Below, one piece after another: positions 26,672 through 34,576 of a stretch of 64,000 nucleotides of DNA. A program made the translations under genes and the position numbers. Position 1 is the first letter of the stretch. The number at the start of each line of letters is the position of its first letter. Where the stretch lies: NCBI GenBank assembly GCA_023434025.1, contig JAEYTL010000045.1, forward strand, positions 1 through 64,000. Direction: 5' to 3'. This stretch comes from Bacteroidota bacterium (GTDB taxonomy: Bacteria; Bacteroidota; Bacteroidia; Flavobacteriales; Flavobacteriaceae). The notes beneath the pieces were generated by a model that searched no databases, was not told where the DNA came from, and worked only from the letters and a program-made list of their open reading frames with translations.

Positions 26672-26978
26672 AGTATTCGTTTTAACAATAATAATGAAAA
26701 TATATTATAAATAGTGATAAAATATTGTATTTTGATTATTTTTGTCATATAGTCTTTCACAATTTGGATTGCCTGTAAAAAACTCAAAAAAAGCCCGGAT
26801 TTTAAGGATTCGATTTAAGTATTTGCAAAAAAATGTATTCTTTTTAACAAGCTAAAACCATCCTTGTGTTTGAAATCGTCGTTCATTTTACTGAAAAGCA
26901 CAGCACTTTTAAACAAAAGTGTGAAAAGCCTTAATTAAAAGTTGTAAATTTAAGGTTGAAATACGAATACTTCCCGAG
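26672..26978. other. Divergent intergenic region
   Basis: 307 bp between the minus-strand amidoligase arm and the META lipoprotein gene. No gene or RNA is recognised. It must carry the promoters of both. A stretch of high AT with TAAATTTA just before the META gene (near 26945-26952) is a weak -7 candidate. Confidence 0.35.
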
Positions 26979-27746
26979 ATGAAAAATATGCTTTACTTAG
27001 TTGTAACCTGCTTGTTGACAGGATGTGTGGTTAAGAAGGATCTGCTTCAAAAAGCTACTCCCGAAGCCCCGCTATTAAAATCAAAACCAGAAGGCTATTT
27101 TAAAGCAGTTGGTACGGAACCATTTTGGTATTTGGAAATTTCTGAGGAAAGGATACGTTTTCAGGGCACAGAGCCGGAAGATGAGTTCACGGCAACCCAT
27201 GTGGAACCTGTTTTGGCCATGGATGCTGACGTGAAAGCATACAGGATGAATTCAGATAACGGAGAAATGATTATTACAATTTACAGGCAAAACTGTTCGG
27301 ATCAGATGTCTGATCAATTATACGGCTACCACGTTGATCTTGAGGTAAGAAAGAGGACTCAGAAGGAAAAGGTGCATTATTCCGGTTGCGGAAATTATAC
27401 AGCAGATTACCGTTTGTTTGATCTATGGCTTTTGGAAGAAGTGGAAGGCAGGAAAGTCAGTGCTGAAAATTTTGCCGGAGAAATACCGTTGTTGGAAATA
27501 AACGCATCCGAGAAAAAATTTAGCGGCTATGGCGGATGCAACCGCATTTCAGGAACCCTTTTTCAGGAGAGAGAACGTTTGCGGTTTACCGACATTATAT
27601 CAACAAAAAGGGCTTGCGGTTCCGAGAATATGGAAAATATATTTCTGAAAGCTTTGCAAAGCTCTACGGGCTATAAAATCAAACATAACCGTCTGTATTT
27701 GATTAACCCCGACGGTATCAAAGTAATTCTTAAAAAAGTGGATTAA
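26979..27746 (+). CDS. META-domain lipoprotein with N-terminal COG3650-like region
   Basis: 255-residue lipoprotein: short signal with LLTGC, Cys at residue 16. Residues about 30-140 contain the FKAVGTEPFWYLEISEERIRFQG pattern common in small lipoproteins of this class and a single CSDQMSDQLYGYHVDLEV block. Residues about 150-250 are a META domain like E. coli HslJ (LWLLEEVEGRKV, KKFSGYGGCNRISGTL, ISTKRACGSENMENIFLKAL). In E. coli HslJ contributes to novobiocin tolerance and is heat-inducible. The role here is probably envelope stress or cell-surface protection. It converges with the following gene, their stop codons overlapping in a TTAA (27743-27746). Confidence 0.8.
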   Translation: MKNMLYLVVTCLLTGCVVKKDLLQKATPEAPLLKSKPEGYFKAVGTEPFWYLEISEERIRFQGTEPEDEFTATHVEPVLAMDADVKAYRMNSDNGEMIITIYRQNCSDQMSDQLYGYHVDLEVRKRTQKEKVHYSGCGNYTADYRLFDLWLLEEVEGRKVSAENFAGEIPLLEINASEKKFSGYGGCNRISGTLFQERERLRFTDIISTKRACGSENMENIFLKALQSSTGYKIKHNRLYLINPDGIKVILKKVD

Positions 27747-28147
27747 GAGGCTTGTTGTGAGTCAAACAGCATAATGTTGCTTTTTAACCGTTCAATCAGC
27801 ATATTCATCATGCGTTTATTCAGGTTGGAAGAGTTTTTAATGTACTCCGCATACTCATTGATGGTAAATAAACCGATGACCATTCCTTTTAAAGAATTTC
27901 TGAATTTAATGTCTTTTTGAATGGAGTTCTCAATAAACAGTAATTTTTTTTCGGTGGAATAGGTATAAAAATCATTCTTGTATTTTGAGATATAATTTTT
28001 AAAAACATCTACAAATAAGTCGTTCTGTAGTTTCAGTATAGGGCGGATGGTTATGTTTTGAAACCGTTCTTCGGCAGAAGATTGTTCTGTTACGATGCCC
28101 AATGCTTCTCCTCTGTTTTCGATAATATAAAAATCCCGGGTTGTCAT
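27743..28147 (-). CDS. Hypothetical protein
   Basis: 134-residue protein without a signal peptide or obvious motif. It is helical and charged, and contains a conserved-looking KKLLFIENSIQKDIKFRN block and a C-terminal amphipathic helix ending LIERLKSNIMLFD. Its stop codon overlaps that of the convergent META lipoprotein gene by the four bases TTAA. It lies downstream of the OmpA gene, separated by an OmpA terminator hairpin, so it has its own promoter. I do not recognise the family; similar short proteins in Flavobacteria are often left as hypothetical. Confidence 0.6.
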   Translation of the reverse strand: MTTRDFYIIENRGEALGIVTEQSSAEERFQNITIRPILKLQNDLFVDVFKNYISKYKNDFYTYSTEKKLLFIENSIQKDIKFRNSLKGMVIGLFTINEYAEYIKNSSNLNKRMMNMLIERLKSNIMLFDSQQAS

Positions 28148-28173
28148 GATTTTTTATTTTAAAGTTATAAAAA

Positions 28174-28197
28174 AACCTCTGTCGTGAAACAGAGGTT
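28174..28197 (-). terminator. Rho-independent terminator of ompA-like gene
   Basis: AACCTCTGT (28174-28182) and ACAGAGGTT (28189-28197) form a 9-bp stem with a 6-nt loop. The minus strand then reads seven T. Confidence 0.85.
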
Positions 28198-28227
28198 GAT
28201 TTATAGTTATTAAGAATCGATTGTTAA

Positions 28228-29532
28228 TTATTTCACTCTGAAAGTTACTCTTCTTACCAATTTTCTTGCTCCGGCAGAATTCTTATCTACAGAAGTGTCT
28301 TCACCTTGCGAAATAACATTTAATCTTTCGGCAGTGATTCCGGCTTTCATCAGGATGCTTTTAACATTAGCAGCTCTGTCGTTAGCTAATTTGTTGTTGT
28401 ATGGCGTGTTTCCGATTTCATCTGCATGTCCGATGATGTCAACAGAAGATTCCGGATTGTTTCTCAAGTAGGTCAGGATAAAATCGATACCTTCAGTAGA
28501 AACATTGGTTGGTTGTTTTTTGTTGAAATCAAAGTAAGTAGCTACATAACCGTCGTTGATGAATTTTTTCATCATTTCAGATCGATTGCTGTCTGAATTG
28601 TAAGTTTCATTGGTTACATACGTATTGTTCAGGTATTTCTCCAATTCATCCGGCACACCGTTTTGGTTGATGTCGATCATTCTTCCTTTCGTGTCAACAG
28701 CTACGCCGGCGATGGAGTTTGGTTCTGCATCTAAATAATCCGGCACACCATCCTGATCACTGTCGCTCATGTTATTTTCGATTTCGCCAACACGTTTTTC
28801 AAGGGCGTTGATTTCTTCCTGTTGTTTACTTGTGATGGTAGCCCAGTCTCCGTGTACTTTGTGAGACCCGAACGAATAGGAAAGACCAATTGAAGTGGTA
28901 TACATACTTCCGGCTAAGTTGTTACTGTCTTCCGAATAATCAGCACCATCCCAGTTGAAGTGCTGTCTTACATTTGAAAGCAAAGTAAAATCAGCCGTTA
29001 ACGCTAAGTTTTTAGTAATTCTGAATTCAGGTGTAAAACCGACCATAATACCACCATTCCATTCGCTTCTGCCGTCAAGAGGTCCCATTTGGGGAGTCAT
29101 CTGAGCAACCTGAATACCGCCATGAAACAACATGCCGAACCGGCCTAATTTCTCCTGTATATCAAAAAGTCGGGCTGCATTTACTACCCCCTGAAGACCG
29201 ATACGAATTTGCTGTAATTCAAAATCATTACTCTCTTTACTCAGGTTTTCAAGTCTGTCCAAAGCCCCGTCTAATTTTAAACCGAAAGTCGGACTGAACA
29301 TGTAGCGAACACCAAGTTCATAATGATTCAGGGTAAAGCTACCCAACACTTTATTTCTGTCGCTGGCAAAATAACCATTCGTATAAGGTTTGATACCTTT
29401 ACTTTGTCCGGCATTTAATTCAATAGACCATTTATTATACTCATCAACTTTGGATGCTTCCGTTGAATCTTGTGCAAAGGTATTTACACAGGCAAAGACT
29501 GACAGGGAAAAAATAAGTAGGTTTTTCTTCAT
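28228..29532 (-). CDS. OmpA family outer-membrane protein with thrombospondin-type calcium repeats
   Basis: 434-residue outer-membrane protein. Signal peptide at residues 1-20 (ends FAQD). Residues about 30-215 form a beta-barrel-like region with GNVRQHFNWDGADYSED-type strands. A short coiled segment with EEINALEKRVGEIENN precedes two thrombospondin-type Asp-rich calcium repeats (DSDQDGVPDYLD, DINQNGVPDELEKYL). The C-terminal OmpA domain (about 330-434) carries VDIIGHADEIGNTPYNNKLANDRA and the peptidoglycan-contacting Arg. It anchors the outer membrane to the cell wall. A typical abundant Bacteroidetes porin-like protein with a terminator of its own. Confidence 0.93.
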   Translation of the reverse strand: MKKNLLIFSLSVFACVNTFAQDSTEASKVDEYNKWSIELNAGQSKGIKPYTNGYFASDRNKVLGSFTLNHYELGVRYMFSPTFGLKLDGALDRLENLSKESNDFELQQIRIGLQGVVNAARLFDIQEKLGRFGMLFHGGIQVAQMTPQMGPLDGRSEWNGGIMVGFTPEFRITKNLALTADFTLLSNVRQHFNWDGADYSEDSNNLAGSMYTTSIGLSYSFGSHKVHGDWATITSKQQEEINALEKRVGEIENNMSDSDQDGVPDYLDAEPNSIAGVAVDTKGRMIDINQNGVPDELEKYLNNTYVTNETYNSDSNRSEMMKKFINDGYVATYFDFNKKQPTNVSTEGIDFILTYLRNNPESSVDIIGHADEIGNTPYNNKLANDRAANVKSILMKAGITAERLNVISQGEDTSVDKNSAGARKLVRRVTFRVK

Positions 29533-29770
29533 TTTCTGGTGTTTATTTTGTTATAAATAGAAATTTTATACGGGTGCAAAGATAGTTCAAAAGTTGAGAT
29601 ATTCAACTTTTTTGTTAAAAAAGATAAAAAATAATCTCTTAATTTAAAAGTAGTTAGCGATGAAATGCATGGTGCAGGCTTACCTAATAACATAAAAATG
29701 ATGTAGTTGAATTGCGAAAAGCTTTTCGGTTAATCTGTTAAAGATTGTCCGGATTTAGCGTATTTAAGCT

Positions 29771-29778
29771 TAAATTTG
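29771..29778 (+). promoter_or_regulatory. -7 promoter element of thioesterase gene
   Basis: TAAATTTG matches TAnnTTTG, 17 bp before the ATG at 29796; an ATTG at 29744-29747 is 23 bp further upstream and could serve as the -33 element. Confidence 0.5.
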
Positions 29779-29795
29779 CAGCAAATTAATATTCT

Positions 29796-30191
29796 TTGAT
29801 TATGAGATTTCACACCAGAAAATGGGTAAAACCGGAAGATTTGAATCCGAACGGAACGCTGTTTGGCGGCAGGTTACTGGCATGGATTGACGAAGAGGTT
29901 GCTTTGTATTCTATAATCCAGCTTGAAAATGCCAAAGTGGTCACTAAACACATGTCTGAAATAAACTTCAGAAGTTCAGCCAAACCGGGTGATATTGTTG
30001 AAATTGGTATTGATGTGGTGAAGTTTGGAAAAACATCAATCACGCTTACCTGCGAAGTGCGGAACATTATGACGCGTGAAACAATAATCTCGGTTGACAC
30101 CATCACGATGGTTAACTTAGGAGAAGACGGAAAGCCGCTTGCTCACGGAAAAACACAAATAGAGTTTGTGAAAGACAGGCTTGGAAAATAG
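29796..30191 (+). CDS. Acyl-CoA thioesterase (hotdog fold, YciA-like)
   Basis: 131-residue single hotdog-domain thioesterase that hydrolyses acyl-CoA to free acid and CoA. The characteristic stretch is GTLFGGRLLAWIDEEVALYSI with the catalytic Asp-Glu, followed by KVVTKHMSEINFRSSAKPGDIVEIG. The length matches YciA-type enzymes. A second, different thioesterase is encoded at 46701, so the genome carries at least two in this window. It is monocistronic with its own promoter and ends 1 bp before a convergent gene. Confidence 0.88.
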   Translation: MIMRFHTRKWVKPEDLNPNGTLFGGRLLAWIDEEVALYSIIQLENAKVVTKHMSEINFRSSAKPGDIVEIGIDVVKFGKTSITLTCEVRNIMTRETIISVDTITMVNLGEDGKPLAHGKTQIEFVKDRLGK

Positions 30192-30192
30192 G

Positions 30193-30465
30193 CTATGCCA
30201 AATATTTTTTTTCCACGTAAAAGGTGCCAAAGGGTATCACAGAGGCCAGACATATTATGATGAATTGTCGGGTATTCCAATTCAGGGAAAACTTGAGTAT
30301 TACGGCCATTACGATATAGGCTATAAAAAGAATTCCATGTGCCATCCCGATGGTTCTTACATATATTTCCTGACCGGCAAAATATTTCATCGGCATGGCA
30401 AAAAACAAAAGAGCTAACAACGAGAGTCCTTCTAAAAGAGCTGTTTTTTTAAAAAAATCCAACAT
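30193..30465 (-). CDS. DUF3817 family small membrane protein
   Basis: 90-residue integral membrane protein with three predicted transmembrane helices (about residues 12-28, 40-58, 68-84). The pattern FFKKTALLEGLSLLALLFFAMPMKY then GMAHGILFIAYIVM is typical of the DUF3817 family, which often sits near transporters; the function is unknown. It is the last gene of a three-gene minus-strand operon after NhaA and a DedA-like protein (2-bp gap). Confidence 0.8.
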   Translation of the reverse strand: MLDFFKKTALLEGLSLLALLFFAMPMKYFAGQEIYVRTIGMAHGILFIAYIVMAVILKFSLNWNTRQFIIICLASVIPFGTFYVEKKYLA

Positions 30466-30467
30466 AA

Positions 30468-31079
30468 TTATAACATTTGATAAATGGCAAATCCGTAAAC
30501 CACAAAACGAAGAAAACGCAACAAGGCAAACAGCAGGAAATTTTTAAAATTAAATTTTATCATTCCGGCAGCCATTGATGCCATGGCAAACGGCAATGGT
30601 AAAAGGGCTCCGACAGCAATTAACAAACCTCCCCATTTTCGCATGTTGGTTATGTGCTTTCTCATTTTATTGAACATAAAATGGTTTACAGAAGGGATGA
30701 TCAGCATGGCCTTTCCTAACAAATAAGAAACGACTCCTCCCAAATAGGATAAAGTTGCCAGTAACGAAAGGTAAAGAATCGGGTACTCTGTATTTTTGGT
30801 CCAGGCAATAAATATATCAGGCGGAATCAGGCCGAGAATTGATTCGGAGGCAAAGAATACCGAAAAGATGGTCAGGTCGCTGTATCGCTGTGTGAGTATG
30901 GTCAGTGCTTCGTTGATGTCGATCACATAATAATGAACATATAATAATGCTCCGACGATAAGGACTGTAGGCAAAAAAGCACTTTTTAAGCCGTCAAGGA
31001 TGAACTTATAGAAACCGGTATAGGTGTAATACATGTGGAGTTGTCTCCATTTATTTTTTTTAATTCTTTCGCGTTGCAT
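30468..31079 (-). CDS. YqaA-type (DedA/SNARE-associated-like) membrane protein
   Basis: 203-residue membrane protein with about four or five transmembrane segments. It matches the YqaA/DedA-like group from ESILGLIPPDIFIAWTKN, the LATLSYLGGVVSYLLGKA segment and the re-entrant GALLPLPFAMASMAAGM loop. DedA-family proteins are implicated in lipid flipping and membrane homeostasis. The ATG at 31079 is 4 bp after the NhaA stop; an internal ATG at 31034 (MYYTYTGF) is an alternative. It is middle gene of the NhaA operon. Confidence 0.75.
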   Translation of the reverse strand: MQRERIKKNKWRQLHMYYTYTGFYKFILDGLKSAFLPTVLIVGALLYVHYYVIDINEALTILTQRYSDLTIFSVFFASESILGLIPPDIFIAWTKNTEYPILYLSLLATLSYLGGVVSYLLGKAMLIIPSVNHFMFNKMRKHITNMRKWGGLLIAVGALLPLPFAMASMAAGMIKFNFKNFLLFALLRFLRFVVYGFAIYQML

Positions 31080-31083
31080 AATT

Positions 31084-32445
31084 TTAAGGAATATCAGTTT
31101 CTGTAATGTTTATTGTTGATTTGTTGTTTGTGAAATATAAAAAAAGGAATCCGACCGTACCACCAATTAAAGAGGCAATAAGGATTCCGATTTTGGCTTG
31201 TTGAATTAACTCCGGACTGGTAAACGCTAAATTGGCGATGAACAATGACATTGTAAAACCAATGGAAGCCAGTAAACCAACGCCGATTAAATGTTTAAAT
31301 GTCATGCCGATGGGAAGGTTTGCTAATTTTAGTTTGATAAAGAGCGATGTGGTGCCTACGATACCGATAAATTTACCCAATAGCAAGCCAAACATAACCC
31401 CGACGGCTACATAACTCATCCCGGAGCTGGTGGAATCAGAGGTAATGGTAACGCCTGCATTTGCCAGGGCAAAGATGGGCATCACAATAAAGGTTACAAA
31501 AGGATGCATACCGTGTTCTAACCTTTGTAAGGGCGTCATCGCTTGTTTGGACAGTGTTCGCATATCTTCCAAAATATGAAGCTGCTCCGGTGTTACGGTC
31601 GGAACATCATTAGGGTCAGCATTTTTGAATTTATGAAGATAGTTTTTCATTTTTTCAATAAAGACAAATTCATCTACCTTTACGTTGGCCGGAATTGTAA
31701 AAGCGGCTAAAACTCCTGCAATGGTAGCATGCACACCGGATAATAAAAATGCCATCCAGACACCGCCAACACCTAAAATACCGTAATAAAATGTATTGCG
31801 AACGCCGAGCAGGTTAGACAAAATCAATAAAAGCAGAAAAACAGAACCTACGATCAGGCTTGTAAATGAAATATCTGAGGTGTAAAAAAAGGCAATGACC
31901 AATACGGCTCCCAGGTCATCTGCAATGGCTAAAACGGTGAGGAAAATCTTTAACGAAGAGGGAACTCTTTTGCCTAACAGAAAAAGTACACCCAACGCAA
32001 AGGCAATGTCTGTTGCCATCGGAATTCCCCAACCGTTGTGAGCTTCGCCGGACGGATTGAACAGCAGGTAAATTATTGCCGGAAAGATCATGCCGCCAAA
32101 ACCGGCTACAATCGGGAGTATAGCTTTTTTAACATTAGACAATTCACCGCCAATGATTTCACGTTTTAATTCTAAACCGATCACAAAAAAGAAAACAGCC
32201 ATTAAGCCATCATTAATCCAATGATGAAGCGTTTTGTCAAGCATGAAATTATTGTCGATTCCGAAACTGATTTTATGTTCCCAAAGGTGATGATAAGCAT
32301 CTTTCCAGGGCGAATTAGCTAAAATTAAAGCGACAACTGCCGAAAGGAATAAAACAATTCCGCCCGTAGTTGATTTTCCGATAAAACGATTAACGGGATC
32401 AATTACCCATTTGTCTATCGGTGTAATTTTAATTTTATACTTCAT
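31084..32445 (-). CDS. nhaA: Na+/H+ antiporter NhaA
   Basis: 453 residues, typical for Bacteroidetes NhaA, with 12 predicted transmembrane helices. It exports Na+ in exchange for H+ and supports pH and salt tolerance. Visible hallmarks are SPWKDAYHHLWEHKISFGID near the start, the DGLMAVFFFVIGLELKREI helix, GWGIPMATDIAFALGVLFLLGKR (with the conserved Asp pair), TVLAIADDLGAVLVIAFFYT (the two transport Asp residues) and a LLSGVHATIAGVLAAFTIP helix. It is the first gene of a three-gene minus-strand operon with the DedA-like and DUF3817 proteins. Confidence 0.95.
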   Translation of the reverse strand: MKYKIKITPIDKWVIDPVNRFIGKSTTGGIVLFLSAVVALILANSPWKDAYHHLWEHKISFGIDNNFMLDKTLHHWINDGLMAVFFFVIGLELKREIIGGELSNVKKAILPIVAGFGGMIFPAIIYLLFNPSGEAHNGWGIPMATDIAFALGVLFLLGKRVPSSLKIFLTVLAIADDLGAVLVIAFFYTSDISFTSLIVGSVFLLLLILSNLLGVRNTFYYGILGVGGVWMAFLLSGVHATIAGVLAAFTIPANVKVDEFVFIEKMKNYLHKFKNADPNDVPTVTPEQLHILEDMRTLSKQAMTPLQRLEHGMHPFVTFIVMPIFALANAGVTITSDSTSSGMSYVAVGVMFGLLLGKFIGIVGTTSLFIKLKLANLPIGMTFKHLIGVGLLASIGFTMSLFIANLAFTSPELIQQAKIGILIASLIGGTVGFLFLYFTNNKSTINITETDIP

Positions 32446-32619
32446 ACGGATTTTAAAGGCTTTTTAAAAGGGCTGTAAAATTAAGAATATTCGTTGAATG
32501 TGGAGTGTGCGGAAACTGTTTTTAATTAATTTTATATTTAATTTAACCTTTTGGCAATCATGCAACTGATTTTTAAAAATTTATTAACCTTAAAATGGAA
32601 TAATAGGACTTTATCTGCT

Positions 32620-32627
32620 TATTTTTG
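32620..32627 (+). promoter_or_regulatory. -7 promoter element of helicase gene
   Basis: TATTTTTG matches TAnnTTTG, 27 bp before the ATG at 32655. No clear -33 element. Confidence 0.5.
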
Positions 32628-32654
32628 CAAAAATTGAATTTTTAAATTTTCAGA

Positions 32655-34193
32655 ATGTCAAAAAAAGATATATTACTTGAAATTGAGGCAAAGAAAAAGC
32701 TCTACAGCTATCAGTTGGGTGATATTGATCTGATTTTTGATAAGATTCAGAATGCCCCGCACAATTATCATTTGCTTTATCAATTACCAACCGGTGGAGG
32801 AAAAACCGTCATTTTTTCTGAAATCACCCGCCGTTATCTGGAAAAGTATGATAAAAAAGTAGTTGTGCTTACCCACCGTATCGAGTTGTGCAAGCAGACT
32901 TCTAAAATGTTGAAAGGGTTTGAAGTTAAAAATAAAATTATCAACAGCATTGTCAAAGAATTGCCGGATCAGGATGAATATTCCTGTTTTGTGGCCATGG
33001 TAGAGACCTTAAAAAACCGTCTCAATGATGAAAAACTGCACATTGATAATGTGGGTTTACTGATCATTGATGAAGCTCATTTTAATTCGTTCAGAAAGTT
33101 ATTCCACGCCTTTAAAAACACTTTTTTTCTCGGTGTTACCGCCACACCGCTGAGCTCAAACATCAAATTGCCGATGAACGAGAATTACCATGAACTGATT
33201 GTAGGGAACAGTATCGGTTCGTTGATAGACAAAGGTTATCTGGCTAAAGCAACAACATATAGCTATGATGTTGGACTTACCTCATTAAAAATTGGAATCA
33301 ACGGTGATTATACAGTTAAGTCGTCTGATGAGCTTTATACCAACATGGCTATGCAGGAAAAACTGATCCATGCTTATACGGCTCATTCGTTAGGCAAGAA
33401 AACATTAATTTTTAATAATGGAATCATAACCTCTCTGGGAGTTTTAGATGTTTTTAAGGAAGCCGGTTTCAGCCATATCAGGCATTTGGATAATACACAT
33501 TCCAATGAAGAGCGAAAAGAGATTCTGAAGTGGTTCAAAGATACGCCGGATGCTATTTTAACATCTGTAGGTATCCTGACAACGGGATTTGATGAGCCTA
33601 CTGTGGAATCAATTATTTTAAACCGGGCCACTAAATCATTGACACTTTATTTTCAGATGATAGGGAGGGGATCCAGAAAACTTCCGGACAAAGATGAATT
33701 CACAATCATTGACCTGGGGAATAATGCTGCACGGTTCGGACTCTGGACGGATAAAATGGATTGGCAGCATATTTTTAAATACCCGGAACAATACATACAC
33801 AACCTGAAAGGGGATGCAGAAATCGAAATGAATTTCTTTTACAAAATGCCTCCGGAATTACAGGCGAAGTTTAGTAATACAGCCGATTTGACATTCGATG
33901 TTGAGTCGGAATACCGGACTGCTATTGCCAATAACCTTAGGCCTAAGGTTGTGATTGACAAATCAATAGATCATCATGCATTGATGTGTGTAGACAATGC
34001 CGAGACTCTGGTTGAAGCAAAACGCTTGGCCAGAGAGTTGTCTGATGATATTGAGAGTCGCGTACGTCATTTCACTAACTGTTTAAGTAATTCTACCAAA
34101 AATTACCGTGATTGGTTGATTGATGATTACAAAACAAGACTTTTAATTGTCATTGGTCGAAAATTCAGAGAAAAACTGTTTTCGGACGAATAA
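32655..34193 (+). CDS. RadD-like DEAD/DEAH-box superfamily II helicase
   Basis: 512-residue superfamily II helicase. Motif I is PTGGGKT (near residue 49), motif II DEAH (near residue 137), motif III TATPL, and the second RecA lobe has ILTTGFDEPTVE and the motif VI QMIGRGSRKLPDKDEF. There is no fused nuclease. It resembles RadD/YejH-type DNA-repair helicases of Bacteroidetes. A defence role was considered, but it stands alone with no nuclease or methylase beside it. It is followed by a 383-bp gap leading into the Pel-like operon. Confidence 0.85.
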   Translation: MSKKDILLEIEAKKKLYSYQLGDIDLIFDKIQNAPHNYHLLYQLPTGGGKTVIFSEITRRYLEKYDKKVVVLTHRIELCKQTSKMLKGFEVKNKIINSIVKELPDQDEYSCFVAMVETLKNRLNDEKLHIDNVGLLIIDEAHFNSFRKLFHAFKNTFFLGVTATPLSSNIKLPMNENYHELIVGNSIGSLIDKGYLAKATTYSYDVGLTSLKIGINGDYTVKSSDELYTNMAMQEKLIHAYTAHSLGKKTLIFNNGIITSLGVLDVFKEAGFSHIRHLDNTHSNEERKEILKWFKDTPDAILTSVGILTTGFDEPTVESIILNRATKSLTLYFQMIGRGSRKLPDKDEFTIIDLGNNAARFGLWTDKMDWQHIFKYPEQYIHNLKGDAEIEMNFFYKMPPELQAKFSNTADLTFDVESEYRTAIANNLRPKVVIDKSIDHHALMCVDNAETLVEAKRLARELSDDIESRVRHFTNCLSNSTKNYRDWLIDDYKTRLLIVIGRKFREKLFSDE

Positions 34194-34576
34194 TTTCACT
34201 GTTTTTAGTGGTTAAAATATCACCTTTTTTCATTCTCTTTTAAAATTGATTTGCCGTTAATCGGTAATATAAGTTACTCATCTATAAGGGTATGCATTTC
34301 ATCGATGAAATGAGTGTTTTCAACAGATTTCAAAGGATTTATTTTGTGCTGTTTAGATTTAACTCTACTTTTGAATCGTCTTTTAACCGTGTAAAGTTTT
34401 ATTAATTATATGTTAATATCGTTTTATTAAGTTAAAAAACTTTTTAGAAGTCGTCCCCAAAAGCCGGCGTTCCAAAAAATACCACAAAACCACCCTAAGA
34501 TTGTTAAAGTGCACCAACTTGTCTGGTTCTGCATAGGCAGATTCATCGACGAACGGAATTTTATTATGTAAAAGTT
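34194..34576 (+). other. Leader region of the Pel-like operon
   Basis: 383 bp without a gene. It contains the perfect 18-bp palindrome at 34295-34312 that is shared in part with the DUF4874/DUF4832 promoter. About 260 bases follow before the pelF ATG, the last 130 of which are richer in G and C than the surroundings. A structured 5' leader is possible. No known riboswitch was recognised. Confidence 0.45.
34295..34312. promoter_or_regulatory. Palindromic operator candidate of the Pel-like operon
   Basis: CATTTCATCGATGAAATG is a perfect 18-bp palindrome. GCATTTCATCGAT from its left half is found identically (13 of 13, opposite strand) in the promoter region of the DUF4874/DUF4832 gene at 46341-46353, and a further near-copy lies at 46372-46386. 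It is probably a regulator binding site common to the two loci. Confidence 0.6.

Noticed and set aside
32655..34193. Helicase as part of a defence island
   Set aside because: No nuclease, methylase or other defence gene is adjacent; the RadD-like repair role is simpler.
34440..34560. Small minus-strand open frame (about 38 codons) in the Pel leader
   Set aside because: Hydrophobic composition and no start context; more likely chance.
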